From positions 12,119 to 76,118 of the forward strand of contig CAWHBI010000003.1 of the NCBI GenBank assembly GCA_963827545.1: a stretch of 64,000 nt of DNA, in the 5' to 3' direction. The stretch is from AWTP1-13 sp963827545 (GTDB taxonomy: Bacteria > Pseudomonadota > Alphaproteobacteria > Rhizobiales > Hyphomicrobiaceae). Below, piece after piece: positions 28,387 to 36,601 of this stretch (positions are counted from its first letter, which is position 1; each line of letters begins with the position of its first letter). The notes beneath the pieces are model-generated. The model saw nothing but the letters and a program-made list of their open reading frames with translations, had not been told where the DNA came from and did not search any database. A program made the position numbers and the translations under genes.

Positions 28387-28501
28387 TCCCTCTCCCCGCT
28401 TGCGGGGAGAGGGTTGGGGTGAGGGGCGGCACAAAGCTCCAACGGCGCATGCGGCCGCCCCTCACCCTAGCCCTCTCCCCACTGAAGAGTGGGGAGAGGG
28501 G
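28387..28501. repeat. Intergenic double-hairpin palindromic element (copy B)
   Basis: Starts CCCTCTCCCCGC-TTGC-GGGGAGAGGG and ends CCCTCTCCCCAC…GTGGGGAGAGGGG, with GGTGAGGGGCGGC and GCCGCCCCTCACC arms between. Best-formed copy in the window. It lies inside the TRAP operon, between dctP and dctQ, where it could shape mRNA processing or partial termination. Confidence 0.8.
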
Positions 28502-28524
28502 ACACGCGCAACATGTACTGGAAA

Positions 28525-29530
28525 TCACTTGATGGCGCCGATCTTGGCGTAGATGTCGTCCACGCCGATCTCCTTGGCGTAGGCGGCCATGACGGGAGCC
28601 ACGAGCTTCTCCATCTCGGCGCGATCCTTGAAGGGAATGCGCTTGAGCCTGCCAGCTTTCTCCAGCGCCTCGAGCTTCTGCTCATCCTCGGAGGAACTCG
28701 ATCTGGCGGCCATGGGCGCCAGCTTCCTTGCCGGCCTTGAGGATCGCCTGCTGCAGGTCGGACGGCAGCGCCTTGAACATCTTGCCCGAGAAGCAGATCG
28801 GCCGGATGGTGATGGCGTGCTGGGTCATGGCGAGATTGGGCGCCACCTCGTAGAACTTCATCAACTCGACGCCCGCGGCCTCGTTCTCGCCGGCGCTGAT
28901 GACGTTGTTCTGGATGGCGTTGTAGACCTCGTTGTAGGCGATCACCGTCGGCGCCATGCCGGTCGCTGCGAACGTGCGCGACCAGATCGGCGCCCCCTGC
29001 ACGCGCACCTTCAGGCCCTTGACGTCGGCCAGCGACCCCATCGGCTTGTTGATGAAGATGTTGCGCACCCCGCCCCCGGCATAGCCGATCAGCATGACGT
29101 CGGCTTTTTTCGCGATCTCGTCGGCGACGGGCGCCAGGACGTCGGCGTCGAGCACCTTGTTCCAGTGGTCGAGGTCGCGGAACAGGAACGGCGCATCGAT
29201 GAACGGGGCCGCCTTGGAGAAGGTGGACATGTGCGCCGGCGAGACGATGCCGTAGTCGACCGCCTTGCCCTGCGCCATGTACTCGAAATACTGCTTTTCC
29301 AGACCGAGCGAGGAGTTCTTGTGCAGCACGAAGTTGATGGGCTTGCCGTAGTACTTCTTCACCAGCTCCTCGAACCTGACGAGCGCCTTGGTAAAGGCAT
29401 GCTCATCGTTGAACTGAACCGCACCGTTGAGCGTGATGGTTTGTGCCTGCGCCGGTGCGAGCCCCGAAGGGCCGGCGCCAGCTGTGATGATCGCTGCGCC
29501 CAGGGCAGCAAGAACGGTTCTGCGTCTCAT
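28525..29530 (-). pseudogene. dctP: TRAP transporter substrate-binding protein (DctP-like), single-base frameshift near the 3' end
   Basis: Starts at MRRRTVLAALGAAIITAGAG (29530), a secretion signal, and reads through FEELVKKYYGKPINFVLHKN and YNEVYNAIQNNVISAGENEA, typical of DctP proteins. The frame then fails at about 28697, giving QIEFLRG and a stop. One base away, SSEDEQKLEALEKAGRLKRI continues to the stop at 28525. Removing one T in the GAGTTCC region joins them as QIE-SSEDEQK, giving about 334 residues. The divergent uronate dehydrogenase suggests a uronate or related sugar-acid substrate. Either an assembly insertion or a recent mutation. Confidence 0.85.
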
Positions 29531-29698
29531 GCGTTTCCTCCTCGGGAATTTGGCGTCGCTGGCCGACGGTCTATCGTTATTCTTTGCACTGGCCGAAGCC
29601 CGCGGGCACCATAGCTCACGCGAGCGATCTAAACCAGCAAGGCCACGCAACGGGCCTGACCAATTCTGCATGGGTAGACCTGAGAAAACGGGAGGACA

Positions 29699-30520
29699 AT
29701 GATGAAGCGGGTACTGTTGACGGGCGCAGCAGGCGACATCGGCGGGCGGCTGCGCAAGCTGCTCAAGCCGGTCTACCCTGAGTTGAGGCTGAGCGACATC
29801 AAGACCCTGCCGGACCTGCGGTCCGACGAGCCATTCGTTGCGGCAGACCTGGCCGATCTGGATCAGGTCGAGAACGCGGTGGATGGGGTTGAAGGCATCA
29901 TTCACCTGGGCGGCTTCTCAGTGGAGGGGCCTTGGGAGACCATTCTCCAGGCCAACATCATCGGCTGCCGCAACCTGTTCGAGGCCGCGCGCCGCAAAGG
30001 CGTGAAGCGAGTCGTGTTCGCCTCGTCGAACCATGCGGTGGGGTTCTATCCGCGCTATCAGCGCATCGGCACCGAGGCCAGCGTGCGCCCGGATTCGCGC
30101 TACGGCGTGAGCAAGGCCTTCGGCGAGGCGATCGGCGCCCTTTACGCGGAAAAGCATGGGCTCAGCGTGCTCTGCCTCAGGATCGGCAACGTCGGCGACA
30201 AGCCGGTCGATCAGCGCCGGCTCTCAATCTGGCTCAAGCCCGAGGACCTCGTGCAGCTCGTCCGCATCGGCCTCGAGCATCCCGACCTGCGCTACGAGAT
30301 CTTCTACGGCGCCTCGTTCAACGAGCGGACCTGGTGGGACAACAACCGGGCGTATGCCTTCGGCTATCGGCCGACCGGCCGGGCGGAGGATTTCCGCGAC
30401 GAGGCGCTGGCGGCGCAAGGCAAGCTCGCCGCCGACCCTGTCGGCGACTTCTTCCAGGGCGGCACCTTCTGCAGTGCAGAGTTCACCGGCGATGCCGCGA
30501 GGGTGTGGGGCCAACGCTAG
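29699..30520 (+). CDS. udh: Uronate dehydrogenase-like NAD-dependent epimerase/dehydratase family protein
   Basis: Uronate dehydrogenase oxidises D-galacturonate or D-glucuronate to the aldaro-lactone with NAD+. The 273-residue short-chain (Rossmann) enzyme has TGAAGDIGGRL for NAD binding near the N-terminus, GIIHLGGFSVEGPWETILQAN (partly), VFASSNHAVGFYP, and the catalytic YGVSKAFGE (YxxxK). WWDNNRAYAFGYRP and FQGGTF near the end match the Agrobacterium enzyme as I remember it. Start codons ATG-ATG at 29699/29702 follow GGGAGGA. It diverges from a TRAP operon, a pairing expected for uronate uptake and oxidation. Confidence 0.88.
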   Translation: MMKRVLLTGAAGDIGGRLRKLLKPVYPELRLSDIKTLPDLRSDEPFVAADLADLDQVENAVDGVEGIIHLGGFSVEGPWETILQANIIGCRNLFEAARRKGVKRVVFASSNHAVGFYPRYQRIGTEASVRPDSRYGVSKAFGEAIGALYAEKHGLSVLCLRIGNVGDKPVDQRRLSIWLKPEDLVQLVRIGLEHPDLRYEIFYGASFNERTWWDNNRAYAFGYRPTGRAEDFRDEALAAQGKLAADPVGDFFQGGTFCSAEFTGDAARVWGQR

Positions 30521-30552
30521 CACCAGGCACCTGAACCGCAAAGCATGCGGAA

Positions 30553-30735
30553 TTCCCCTCCCCTACGCCGGAGGCGTGTCTCCGACACGACACGGGGAGG
30601 GGTTAGGGGTGGGGTGAAGACGCAGGAGAAAGCGTGCATTTTCTTCAAGACCCGCAAGAGCGCCCCGACCTACTCAGGCCCGTGGCCCTCGCATGGTACC
30701 CCCACCCCCATCCCCTCCCCGCAAGGGGGAGGGGA
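30553..30735. repeat. GC-rich palindromic intergenic element (copy E, divergent)
   Basis: Ends CCCCTCCCC…GGGGAGGGG and CCCCTCCCCGC-AA-GGGGGAGGGGAG, with TAGGGGTGGGGTG and CACCCCCACCCC-type arms inside. Looser relative of copies A–C. It fills most of the 300-base gap between udh and the LDH2-type gene. Confidence 0.6.
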
Positions 30736-30822
30736 GCACGGTGCGGCTCGCGCGCAACTCGACCTTCAGCGTAATTGGGTGCTGCACTCAGCAATGCCGG
30801 GATCGTTCGAAAGGAGGCTCAA

Positions 30823-31875
30823 TTGCCGACAGTTCAAGCCGAGCGTCTCAGCAAGATCGGCTCTGCTCTCTTGCGAGCCGCCGGCGCATCCCAGGAAGAG
30901 GCGGACGCCGTTGCGGTGGGTTGCGTCAACGCCAACCTGGCGGGCCACGACTCGCATGGGATCATCGCCATCCCGACCTACATCGACCGCATCAAGGCCG
31001 GCCACATCGTCCCGGGCGCGAAATGGACGATCGAGCAGGAATCGCCGACGACCACGGTCATCGACGGGCATTGGGGTTTCGGCTTCCACGTCAACGCCCA
31101 AGCGATGCGACTGACGATCGACAAGGCAAGGAAGACCCATGTTGCCGCCTGCACTGTGTTCCGACAAAGCCACGTCGGCAGGCTGGCGGCCTATCCCCTG
31201 ATGGCCAGCAAGGCGGGCATGATTGGCCTCGCCACCGCGGACTCGGGCCGCTCGCCGAAGGTGGTGGCCCCGTTCGGTGGCCGGGAGGCCCGGCTCGGCA
31301 CCAACCCGATCTCGATTGCCGTGCCGTCCGACCTCGATGCTCCGTTCTATCTCGACATGGCGACATCGGCTGTGGCGGCGGGCAAAGTGATGCTTGCGGC
31401 CGCGCGCGGCGAGCAGATCCCGTCGACGTGGATCATCGACAGCGACGGCAAGCAGACCACCGACCCCACGCGACTGCGCAAGGGCGGCGCACTGCTGCCC
31501 CTTGGCGGCACCGAGGGCTACAAGGGCAGCGGCCTCGCCGCCATGGTGGAGATTCTGTGCGGGCTCCTCACCGGCCTTGGTTTTGGCGTCGAGCCGACCG
31601 GACGCCACAACGACGGCTGCTTCATGGCCGTGTTCGACGTCGCGGCATTCCGCCCGCTCGCCGACTTCAAGCGCGAGGTGGCCGAGTTCGCCCGCTATCT
31701 GAAGGCCACACCGCCGTCCGAAGGCAGCCCCGGCGTCTTCTATCCCGGCGAGGTCGAGCACATCTGCGAACAGCAGCGGCGCAAGTCCGGCATCGACGTG
31801 GAGGATGCCACATGGGACAAGTTGCGCACGCTTGCCGGCGACTACGGCCTGACCGCCGAGCTCGACCTGAAATAG
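30823..31875 (+). CDS. Malate/L-lactate dehydrogenase (LDH2/MDH2) family oxidoreductase
   Basis: I choose the TTG at 30823 because AAGGAGG (30811–30817) lies five bases upstream. The 350-residue product begins with Pro-Thr-Val-Gln-Ala-Glu after the initiator. Family marks are the catalytic-type NLAGHDSHGII stretch, the FRQSHVGRLAAYP segment, the ATADSGRSPKVVAPFGG region and GTNPISIAVPS. LDH2-type enzymes reduce 2-oxo acids with NAD(P)H and include ureidoglycolate, sulfolactate and 2,3-diketogulonate dehydrogenases. Context with uronate dehydrogenase suggests a sugar-acid-derived substrate, but this is inference. Confidence 0.87.
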   Translation: MPTVQAERLSKIGSALLRAAGASQEEADAVAVGCVNANLAGHDSHGIIAIPTYIDRIKAGHIVPGAKWTIEQESPTTTVIDGHWGFGFHVNAQAMRLTIDKARKTHVAACTVFRQSHVGRLAAYPLMASKAGMIGLATADSGRSPKVVAPFGGREARLGTNPISIAVPSDLDAPFYLDMATSAVAAGKVMLAAARGEQIPSTWIIDSDGKQTTDPTRLRKGGALLPLGGTEGYKGSGLAAMVEILCGLLTGLGFGVEPTGRHNDGCFMAVFDVAAFRPLADFKREVAEFARYLKATPPSEGSPGVFYPGEVEHICEQQRRKSGIDVEDATWDKLRTLAGDYGLTAELDLK

Positions 31876-31884
31876 GACAGCGAC

Positions 31885-31951
31885 GGGGTCAGACCCCTCG
31901 CTTGCACGTGGCAGATAGACCAAAGAGCTTGGGGGCGAGGGGTCTGACCCC
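31885..31951. repeat. 17-bp perfect inverted repeat with GGGGTCAGACCCC core
   Basis: Arms at 31885–31901 and 31935–31951 (GGGGTCAGACCCCTCGC and its complement) flank a 33-base loop. Each arm itself contains the palindromic core seen at 15918–15946. It lies between the LDH2-type gene and the flavin monooxygenase gene. Confidence 0.8.
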
Positions 31952-31973
31952 ATTCCACTCGGAGAATTGAAGC

Positions 31974-33338
31974 ATGACGCGGCAGATGGTGTTGGTCGGC
32001 TTCCTGCAGGCGCAGAATTGCACGAATCTGCCGAGCTCCTGGCGCCATCCGCAATCGCGCGACAACTCCATGACGGCCGACTACTACCAGGAGATCGGCC
32101 GCATCCTCGAGGCCGGCAAGTTCCACATGGCCTTCTTCGACGACCGCCTGGCCATGCCCGACCGCTACGGCAACGACCATGCCCACACGGTCGAATACGG
32201 CATTCGCTGCGTGAAGATGGACCCGATCGTGGTGCTCACTTGCATGGGCATGGCCACGGAGAAGCTGGGCCTCGCCTCCACCTGCTCCACGACCTACTAC
32301 GAGCCCTTCGATGTGGCCCGCAGGTTCGCCACGCTCGACCTGATGTCGAACGGGCGTGCCGCCTGGAACGTGGTCACCTCTGTTAACGACGGCGAAGCGC
32401 TCAACATGGGGCGCGACCAGCACCCCGAGCACGACTTCCGCTATGACAAGGCCGACGAGTTCATGGAGGTCGTGCTGGGACACTGGGATTCGTGGGACGA
32501 CGGCTCGCTGGTGATCGACAAGAAGGGCGGCCGCTTCGCCGACCCGAGCAAGGTCAAGCGCCTCGATCACAAGGGAAGATTCTTCAAGTCGCGCGGTCCG
32601 TTCACCGTGCCGCGCTCGCCGCAGGGCCAGCCCGTCATCATCCAGGCCGGCGCCAGCGGCCGCGGCCAGCAATTCGCGGGCCGTTGGGGCGAAGTGATCT
32701 TTACGGCAGCACGCAACAAGGACATCGCCCGGGAATCCTATCAAGCCGTCAAGGGCGAGGCGGCGCGTCAGGGTCGCGACCCCGAACACGTCTTCATCTG
32801 CAATCTCTTCACGCCGGTCGCCAGTGCGACCAAGGCCGAAGCCGAGGACAAGATGGCCGAGATCGCCAGGCTGCCGCTCGAGATCGACGCGCTGTCGCTG
32901 CTGTCCGAAGGGCTCAACTACGACTTCGCCACCAAGGGCATGGACGAACCGCTGACGACCGCGGAGCTGCAGGGCATGCAGGGCATCCTCGGCATCCGCG
33001 ACGGCGTGCTCAGAAAGAGCGGCAAGACGAACCCGACGCCGCGCGACTTCATCGTCTTCTCAGGGCGCGGCCAGGTGGAGGATGCCGTCGTCGGCGGGCC
33101 AAAGGAAATCGCCGACGTCATGGAAGAGATGTTCGCCAGCGGAGGCTGCGACGGTTTCGTGGTGGCGGCCACCTGCGTACCGGGCTCGTACGCCGACTTC
33201 GTGCGCCACGTCGTCCCCGAGCTGCAGCGGCGCGGCCTCTTTCACAAGGATTATCTTGGGAAGACGTTGCGCGAGAATCTGGGTCTGCCGCGCCCGCCCG
33301 TCGAAGCATGGAAGATGGCAAAGGCTGCGGCAGACTAG
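31974..33338 (+). CDS. LLM-class flavin-dependent monooxygenase (NtaA/SnaA/DszA family)
   Basis: The 454-residue product belongs to the bacterial luciferase-like fold, FMNH2-dependent subgroup. Visible marks are HMAFFDDRLAMPD after strand 1, GLASTCSTTYYEPFDVARRFATLDLMSNGRAAWNVVTS (seen as TCSTTYYEPF and GRAAWNVVTS), YDKADEFMEVV, and VIIQAGASGRGQQFA for flavin phosphate binding. Members oxidise aminopolycarboxylates, sulfones or alkyl substrates with FMNH2 from a separate reductase. No reductase gene lies next to it. A palindrome separates it from the upstream dehydrogenase, so co-regulation is uncertain. Confidence 0.9.
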   Translation: MTRQMVLVGFLQAQNCTNLPSSWRHPQSRDNSMTADYYQEIGRILEAGKFHMAFFDDRLAMPDRYGNDHAHTVEYGIRCVKMDPIVVLTCMGMATEKLGLASTCSTTYYEPFDVARRFATLDLMSNGRAAWNVVTSVNDGEALNMGRDQHPEHDFRYDKADEFMEVVLGHWDSWDDGSLVIDKKGGRFADPSKVKRLDHKGRFFKSRGPFTVPRSPQGQPVIIQAGASGRGQQFAGRWGEVIFTAARNKDIARESYQAVKGEAARQGRDPEHVFICNLFTPVASATKAEAEDKMAEIARLPLEIDALSLLSEGLNYDFATKGMDEPLTTAELQGMQGILGIRDGVLRKSGKTNPTPRDFIVFSGRGQVEDAVVGGPKEIADVMEEMFASGGCDGFVVAATCVPGSYADFVRHVVPELQRRGLFHKDYLGKTLRENLGLPRPPVEAWKMAKAAAD

Positions 33339-33417
33339 CAGAAGGGGCGCTCTGGGACGTGGCAGTTCCGACTTCGCGCCGCTTCGAACCCAACCGGTGG
33401 ACGGGCTCCGCTGCCGC

Positions 33418-33987
33418 CTAGTCCTTAGCACGTTCCACGTAGCTGCCGTCGGCGGTCATGACGACGACGCGTGTGCCCGCCGTGATGTGCGGCGGCACCA
33501 TCACGCGTAGGCCGTTGGAGAGCACCGCCGGCTTGTAAGACGACGAGGCGGTCTGACCCTTGACGACCGGATCGGCCTCGACGATCTCCAGGGTGACACG
33601 CTGCGGCAGCTCGGCCGAGATCGGCACACCCTCGTGCAGGCTGAGGCTGACGGGCATGTTCTCCTGCAGGTAGACCGACTGATCGCCGATGATGTCCTTG
33701 GGCACCTGGATCTGCTCGAAGGTCTCGGGCTCCATGAAGTGGAAGCCCATGTCGTCCTCGTAAAGATAGTTGTAGGTCTTGTCCTCGAGATAGGCGCGCT
33801 CGATCTGGTCGGTGGTGCGGTAGCGCTCGGTGATCTTCACCCCGTCGGAGATGCGGCGCATGTCGAGGTGGGTGACCGGCGTGCCCTTGCCCGGATGGAT
33901 GTTCTCGGCCTTCATGACGACGCACAGCTTGCCGTCGACGTCGAGCACGTTGCCTTTGCGCACCGAGCTTGCGATAACCTTCACCAC
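33418..33987 (-). CDS. efp: Translation elongation factor P
   Basis: EF-P rescues ribosomes stalled at polyproline. The 189-residue product has three β-barrel domains. Lys34 in the loop HPGKGTPV is the residue that is β-lysylated by EpmA and EpmB. The C-terminal domain shows ITAGTRVVVMTADGSYVERA (partly). epmA lies divergently 125 bases away and epmB follows, so all of the basic modification system is in one place. Confidence 0.97.
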   Translation of the reverse strand: MVKVIASSVRKGNVLDVDGKLCVVMKAENIHPGKGTPVTHLDMRRISDGVKITERYRTTDQIERAYLEDKTYNYLYEDDMGFHFMEPETFEQIQVPKDIIGDQSVYLQENMPVSLSLHEGVPISAELPQRVTLEIVEADPVVKGQTASSSYKPAVLSNGLRVMVPPHITAGTRVVVMTADGSYVERAKD

Positions 33988-34112
33988 CTTCGCTTTCTCC
34001 GCATCTAGAGGCTGAGCGAGCCCGTGCGCGCCGGAGCGGCGGCAGCCTCGCCAAATCGAAGTTGGCGCTTTCTACAGGCCTTTTCCAGCATCGCCAAGAA
34101 GTAAGCGAGCCC

Positions 34113-35186
34113 GTGCCGAAGCCGCCGCAGACGAGCCCGTGGTGGGATGCCGCCAAACATGCCGACCGGCGGCCCTTCCTGCTGGCGCGCGGCCGCATTC
34201 AGCGTGCGATCCGCCGCTGGTTCGAGCAGCAGGACTTTGTCGAGGTCGATACCGCGGCGCTGCAGGTGTCGCCCGGCAACGAGACGCATCTGCACGGCTT
34301 TGCCACCGAGCTGATCGGGCCCGATGGCGCGCGCCGGCCGCTCTATCTGCACACCTCGCCGGAATTCGCGTGCAAGAAGCTGCTGGCGGCGGGGGAGAAG
34401 CGGATTTTCACGTTTGCGCCGGCCTTCCGCAATCGTGAGCGCGGGCCTCTGCATCATCCGCAGTTCACCATGCTCGAGTGGTACCGTGCCGGCGAGCCTT
34501 ATGAGACGTTGATGGAGGACAGCTGCCGCATGCTTTCGATTGCGGCTGAAGCTGCCGGAGCGAGCAACCTCGAGTACAGCGGGCGCATCATCTCGCCCTA
34601 CGAGGAGCCGGAATACATAACTGTTGGCGAGGCATTCCAGCGCTTCGCCAGCATCGACCTACTTGGTACCATTGACACGACGAGCGGCACTGATCGTGAG
34701 TCGCTCCTGCGGCAGGCGGATGCAGCAGGCGTCCGTTGTGCAGCAGACGACACCTGGGGCGACATCTTCAGCCGGGTTCTGGTCGAGCGCGTCCAACCGC
34801 GGCTTGCCGAGTGGCGGCGTCCTTGCCTGCTGCTGCAGTACCCGGTGAGCGAGGCGGCACTGGCGATGGCCACTTCACGCGACCCTCGCGTCGCTGAGCG
34901 CTTTGAGCTGTATGTTTGCGGCGTCGAGCTTACGAACGGATTTTATGAGCTGACTGACCCGGCCGCACAGCGCAGCCGCTTCGAGGCCGAGATGGCCGAG
35001 AAGGAGCGCATCTACGGCGAGCGCTATCCCATCGACGAGGATTTCCTGGCGGCGCTGGCCCACATGCCGCCAGCCAGCGGGGCGGCGCTGGGCTTCGACC
35101 GGCTGGTGATGCTGGCAACCGGCGCCAGCCACATCGAGCAGGTGCTGTGGACACCCCTGCCGGAATCAGGACCTCGGCAGTCATGA
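34113..35186 (+). CDS. epmA: EF-P–lysine ligase (GenX/PoxA-type)
   Basis: EpmA is a truncated class II lysyl-tRNA synthetase paralogue that attaches β-lysine to Lys34 of EF-P. I prefer the GTG at 34113 (then PKPPQTSPWWDAAKHADRRP), which matches alphaproteobacterial homologues as I recall them; a TTG at 34062 is the longer alternative. The 357-residue protein has motif 2 FRNRERGPLHHPQFTMLEWYRAG (seen as FRNRERGPLHH and FTMLEWYRAG) and motif 3 GAALGFDRLVMLATG. It lacks an anticodon-binding domain, as expected. It is divergent from efp. Confidence 0.95.
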   Translation: MPKPPQTSPWWDAAKHADRRPFLLARGRIQRAIRRWFEQQDFVEVDTAALQVSPGNETHLHGFATELIGPDGARRPLYLHTSPEFACKKLLAAGEKRIFTFAPAFRNRERGPLHHPQFTMLEWYRAGEPYETLMEDSCRMLSIAAEAAGASNLEYSGRIISPYEEPEYITVGEAFQRFASIDLLGTIDTTSGTDRESLLRQADAAGVRCAADDTWGDIFSRVLVERVQPRLAEWRRPCLLLQYPVSEAALAMATSRDPRVAERFELYVCGVELTNGFYELTDPAAQRSRFEAEMAEKERIYGERYPIDEDFLAALAHMPPASGAALGFDRLVMLATGASHIEQVLWTPLPESGPRQS

Positions 35187-35400
35187 CGATTTGGTGGGTC
35201 GAACCGACATGCGACCGGCCGGCTCGTTCGCACCGGGCCGGCGGCGCTGGCGTCCGGCATCGGCTGGTTGCGGATGCACGAACGCCAACCATGTCGGAGA
35301 CACACTCTGGACACGCATGCTCCGATCACACCATATAGCCGCATTTCGCGGGGGGCGTGTGCAACGAGAGGGACGCTATCTCAGATAGCTGATATCTGTC

Positions 35401-36435
35401 ATGGGTACGCATCGTTCCATCGACGACCTGCAGCTCGCCGGTCTGGTGAAGGCTGCCGATCTGGCGGCGCTCGAACCTGTCGCCGCCCGCTATGCCATTG
35501 GCATCACGCCCGACTTGGTGGGCCTGATCGACCGCACCGATCCTGCCGATCCGATCGCGCGCCAGTTCGTTCCGGATGCCCGTGAGTTGCAGCTGCAGCC
35601 CGAGGAGCGCGCCGATCCGCTCGGCGAGGAGGGCCTCTCGCCGGTGCCTGGCGTCGTGCATCGCTACCCCGATCGCGTGCTGCTGAAGCTCACGCACGCG
35701 TGCCCGGTCTACTGCCGCTTCTGCTTCCGACGCGAGGTGGTGGGACCGGGTGGGCCGCAGGCGCTCTCGGGCGAGGCACTCGATAGCGCCATCGACTACA
35801 TCGCGCGCGATGCCCGCATTTGGGAGGTGATCCTCACCGGTGGCGATCCCCTCATGCTGTCGCCGCGCCGCATCGGCGAGGTGACCGGTCGCCTGTCGGC
35901 GATCCCGCACGTGAAGGTGCTGCGCTGGCACACGCGGGTGCCGGTGGCCGATCCCGGTCGTGTCACGGCGGAGCTGGTGGCGGCGCTGCGCGCTTCCCAC
36001 GCTGGTGCCTACGTGGCGGTGCACGCCAATCACGCGCGAGAGCTGACCCCTGCCGCGCTCGCGGCCTGCGCGCGCCTGGTCGATGCCGGCATCCCCCTGC
36101 TCGGCCAGACCGTGCTTCTCAGGGGCGTAAACGACGATGCCACCACGCTGGCCGACCTTATGCGCGCGTTGGTGCAAGCGCGGGTGAAACCCTACTACTT
36201 GCACCATCCGGACCTGGCCCCTGGCACCAGCCATTTCCGACTGTCGATCGAGGAGGGGCAGGCCCTGATGGCGGAGCTGCGCGGCCGCCTGTCGGGTCTG
36301 GCCCAGCCGACCTACGTGCTGGATATCCCCGGCGGCCACGGCAAGGTCCCCATCGGCCCGACCTACCTCGACGAGGACGGCCGCCTCGTCATCGACCCCG
36401 CCGGCAACCTCCACCACTACCCGGAGCGGGGATAG
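35401..36435 (+). CDS. epmB: EF-P (R)-β-lysine formation enzyme, lysine 2,3-aminomutase family
   Basis: EpmB is a radical-SAM, PLP-dependent lysine 2,3-aminomutase that supplies β-lysine for EF-P. The 344-residue product has the cluster motif Cys101-Pro-Val-Tyr-Cys105-Arg-Phe-Cys108. GGDPLMLSPRRI, HTRVPVADPGRV and HHPDLAPGTSHFRLS follow. The PLP lysine is probably in GGHGKVPIGP near residue 315. It lacks the long N-terminal and C-terminal extensions of catabolic KamA, in agreement with an EF-P role. It is downstream of epmA on the same strand after about 210 bases. Confidence 0.93.
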   Translation: MGTHRSIDDLQLAGLVKAADLAALEPVAARYAIGITPDLVGLIDRTDPADPIARQFVPDARELQLQPEERADPLGEEGLSPVPGVVHRYPDRVLLKLTHACPVYCRFCFRREVVGPGGPQALSGEALDSAIDYIARDARIWEVILTGGDPLMLSPRRIGEVTGRLSAIPHVKVLRWHTRVPVADPGRVTAELVAALRASHAGAYVAVHANHARELTPAALAACARLVDAGIPLLGQTVLLRGVNDDATTLADLMRALVQARVKPYYLHHPDLAPGTSHFRLSIEEGQALMAELRGRLSGLAQPTYVLDIPGGHGKVPIGPTYLDEDGRLVIDPAGNLHHYPERG

Positions 36436-36496
36436 GCTCCGCGACCAATTCGCTTCGCGAGAAGGGCCGCCGCCCTTCGACCCGCTTGGGAGGGGC

Positions 36497-36551
36497 ACCT
36501 CCCAAACCCACCCACTTTCTAATTCAAAAAAAAGGGGTGGGTCTGGGAGGT
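36497..36551. terminator. Stem-loop between convergent epmB and MFS genes
   Basis: A 17-base stem (36497–36513 with 36535–36551, one mismatch) encloses a loop carrying a run of eight A. The two genes converge here. For the minus strand the A-run is a T-run, but it lies in the loop rather than after the stem. A bidirectional terminator is likely but not of textbook form. Confidence 0.5.
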
Positions 36552-36601
36552 CTGCTCCCAGCGGGGGCGCGGGGGGCATGGCCCCCGCTCGCGTAGCGAC
36601 T

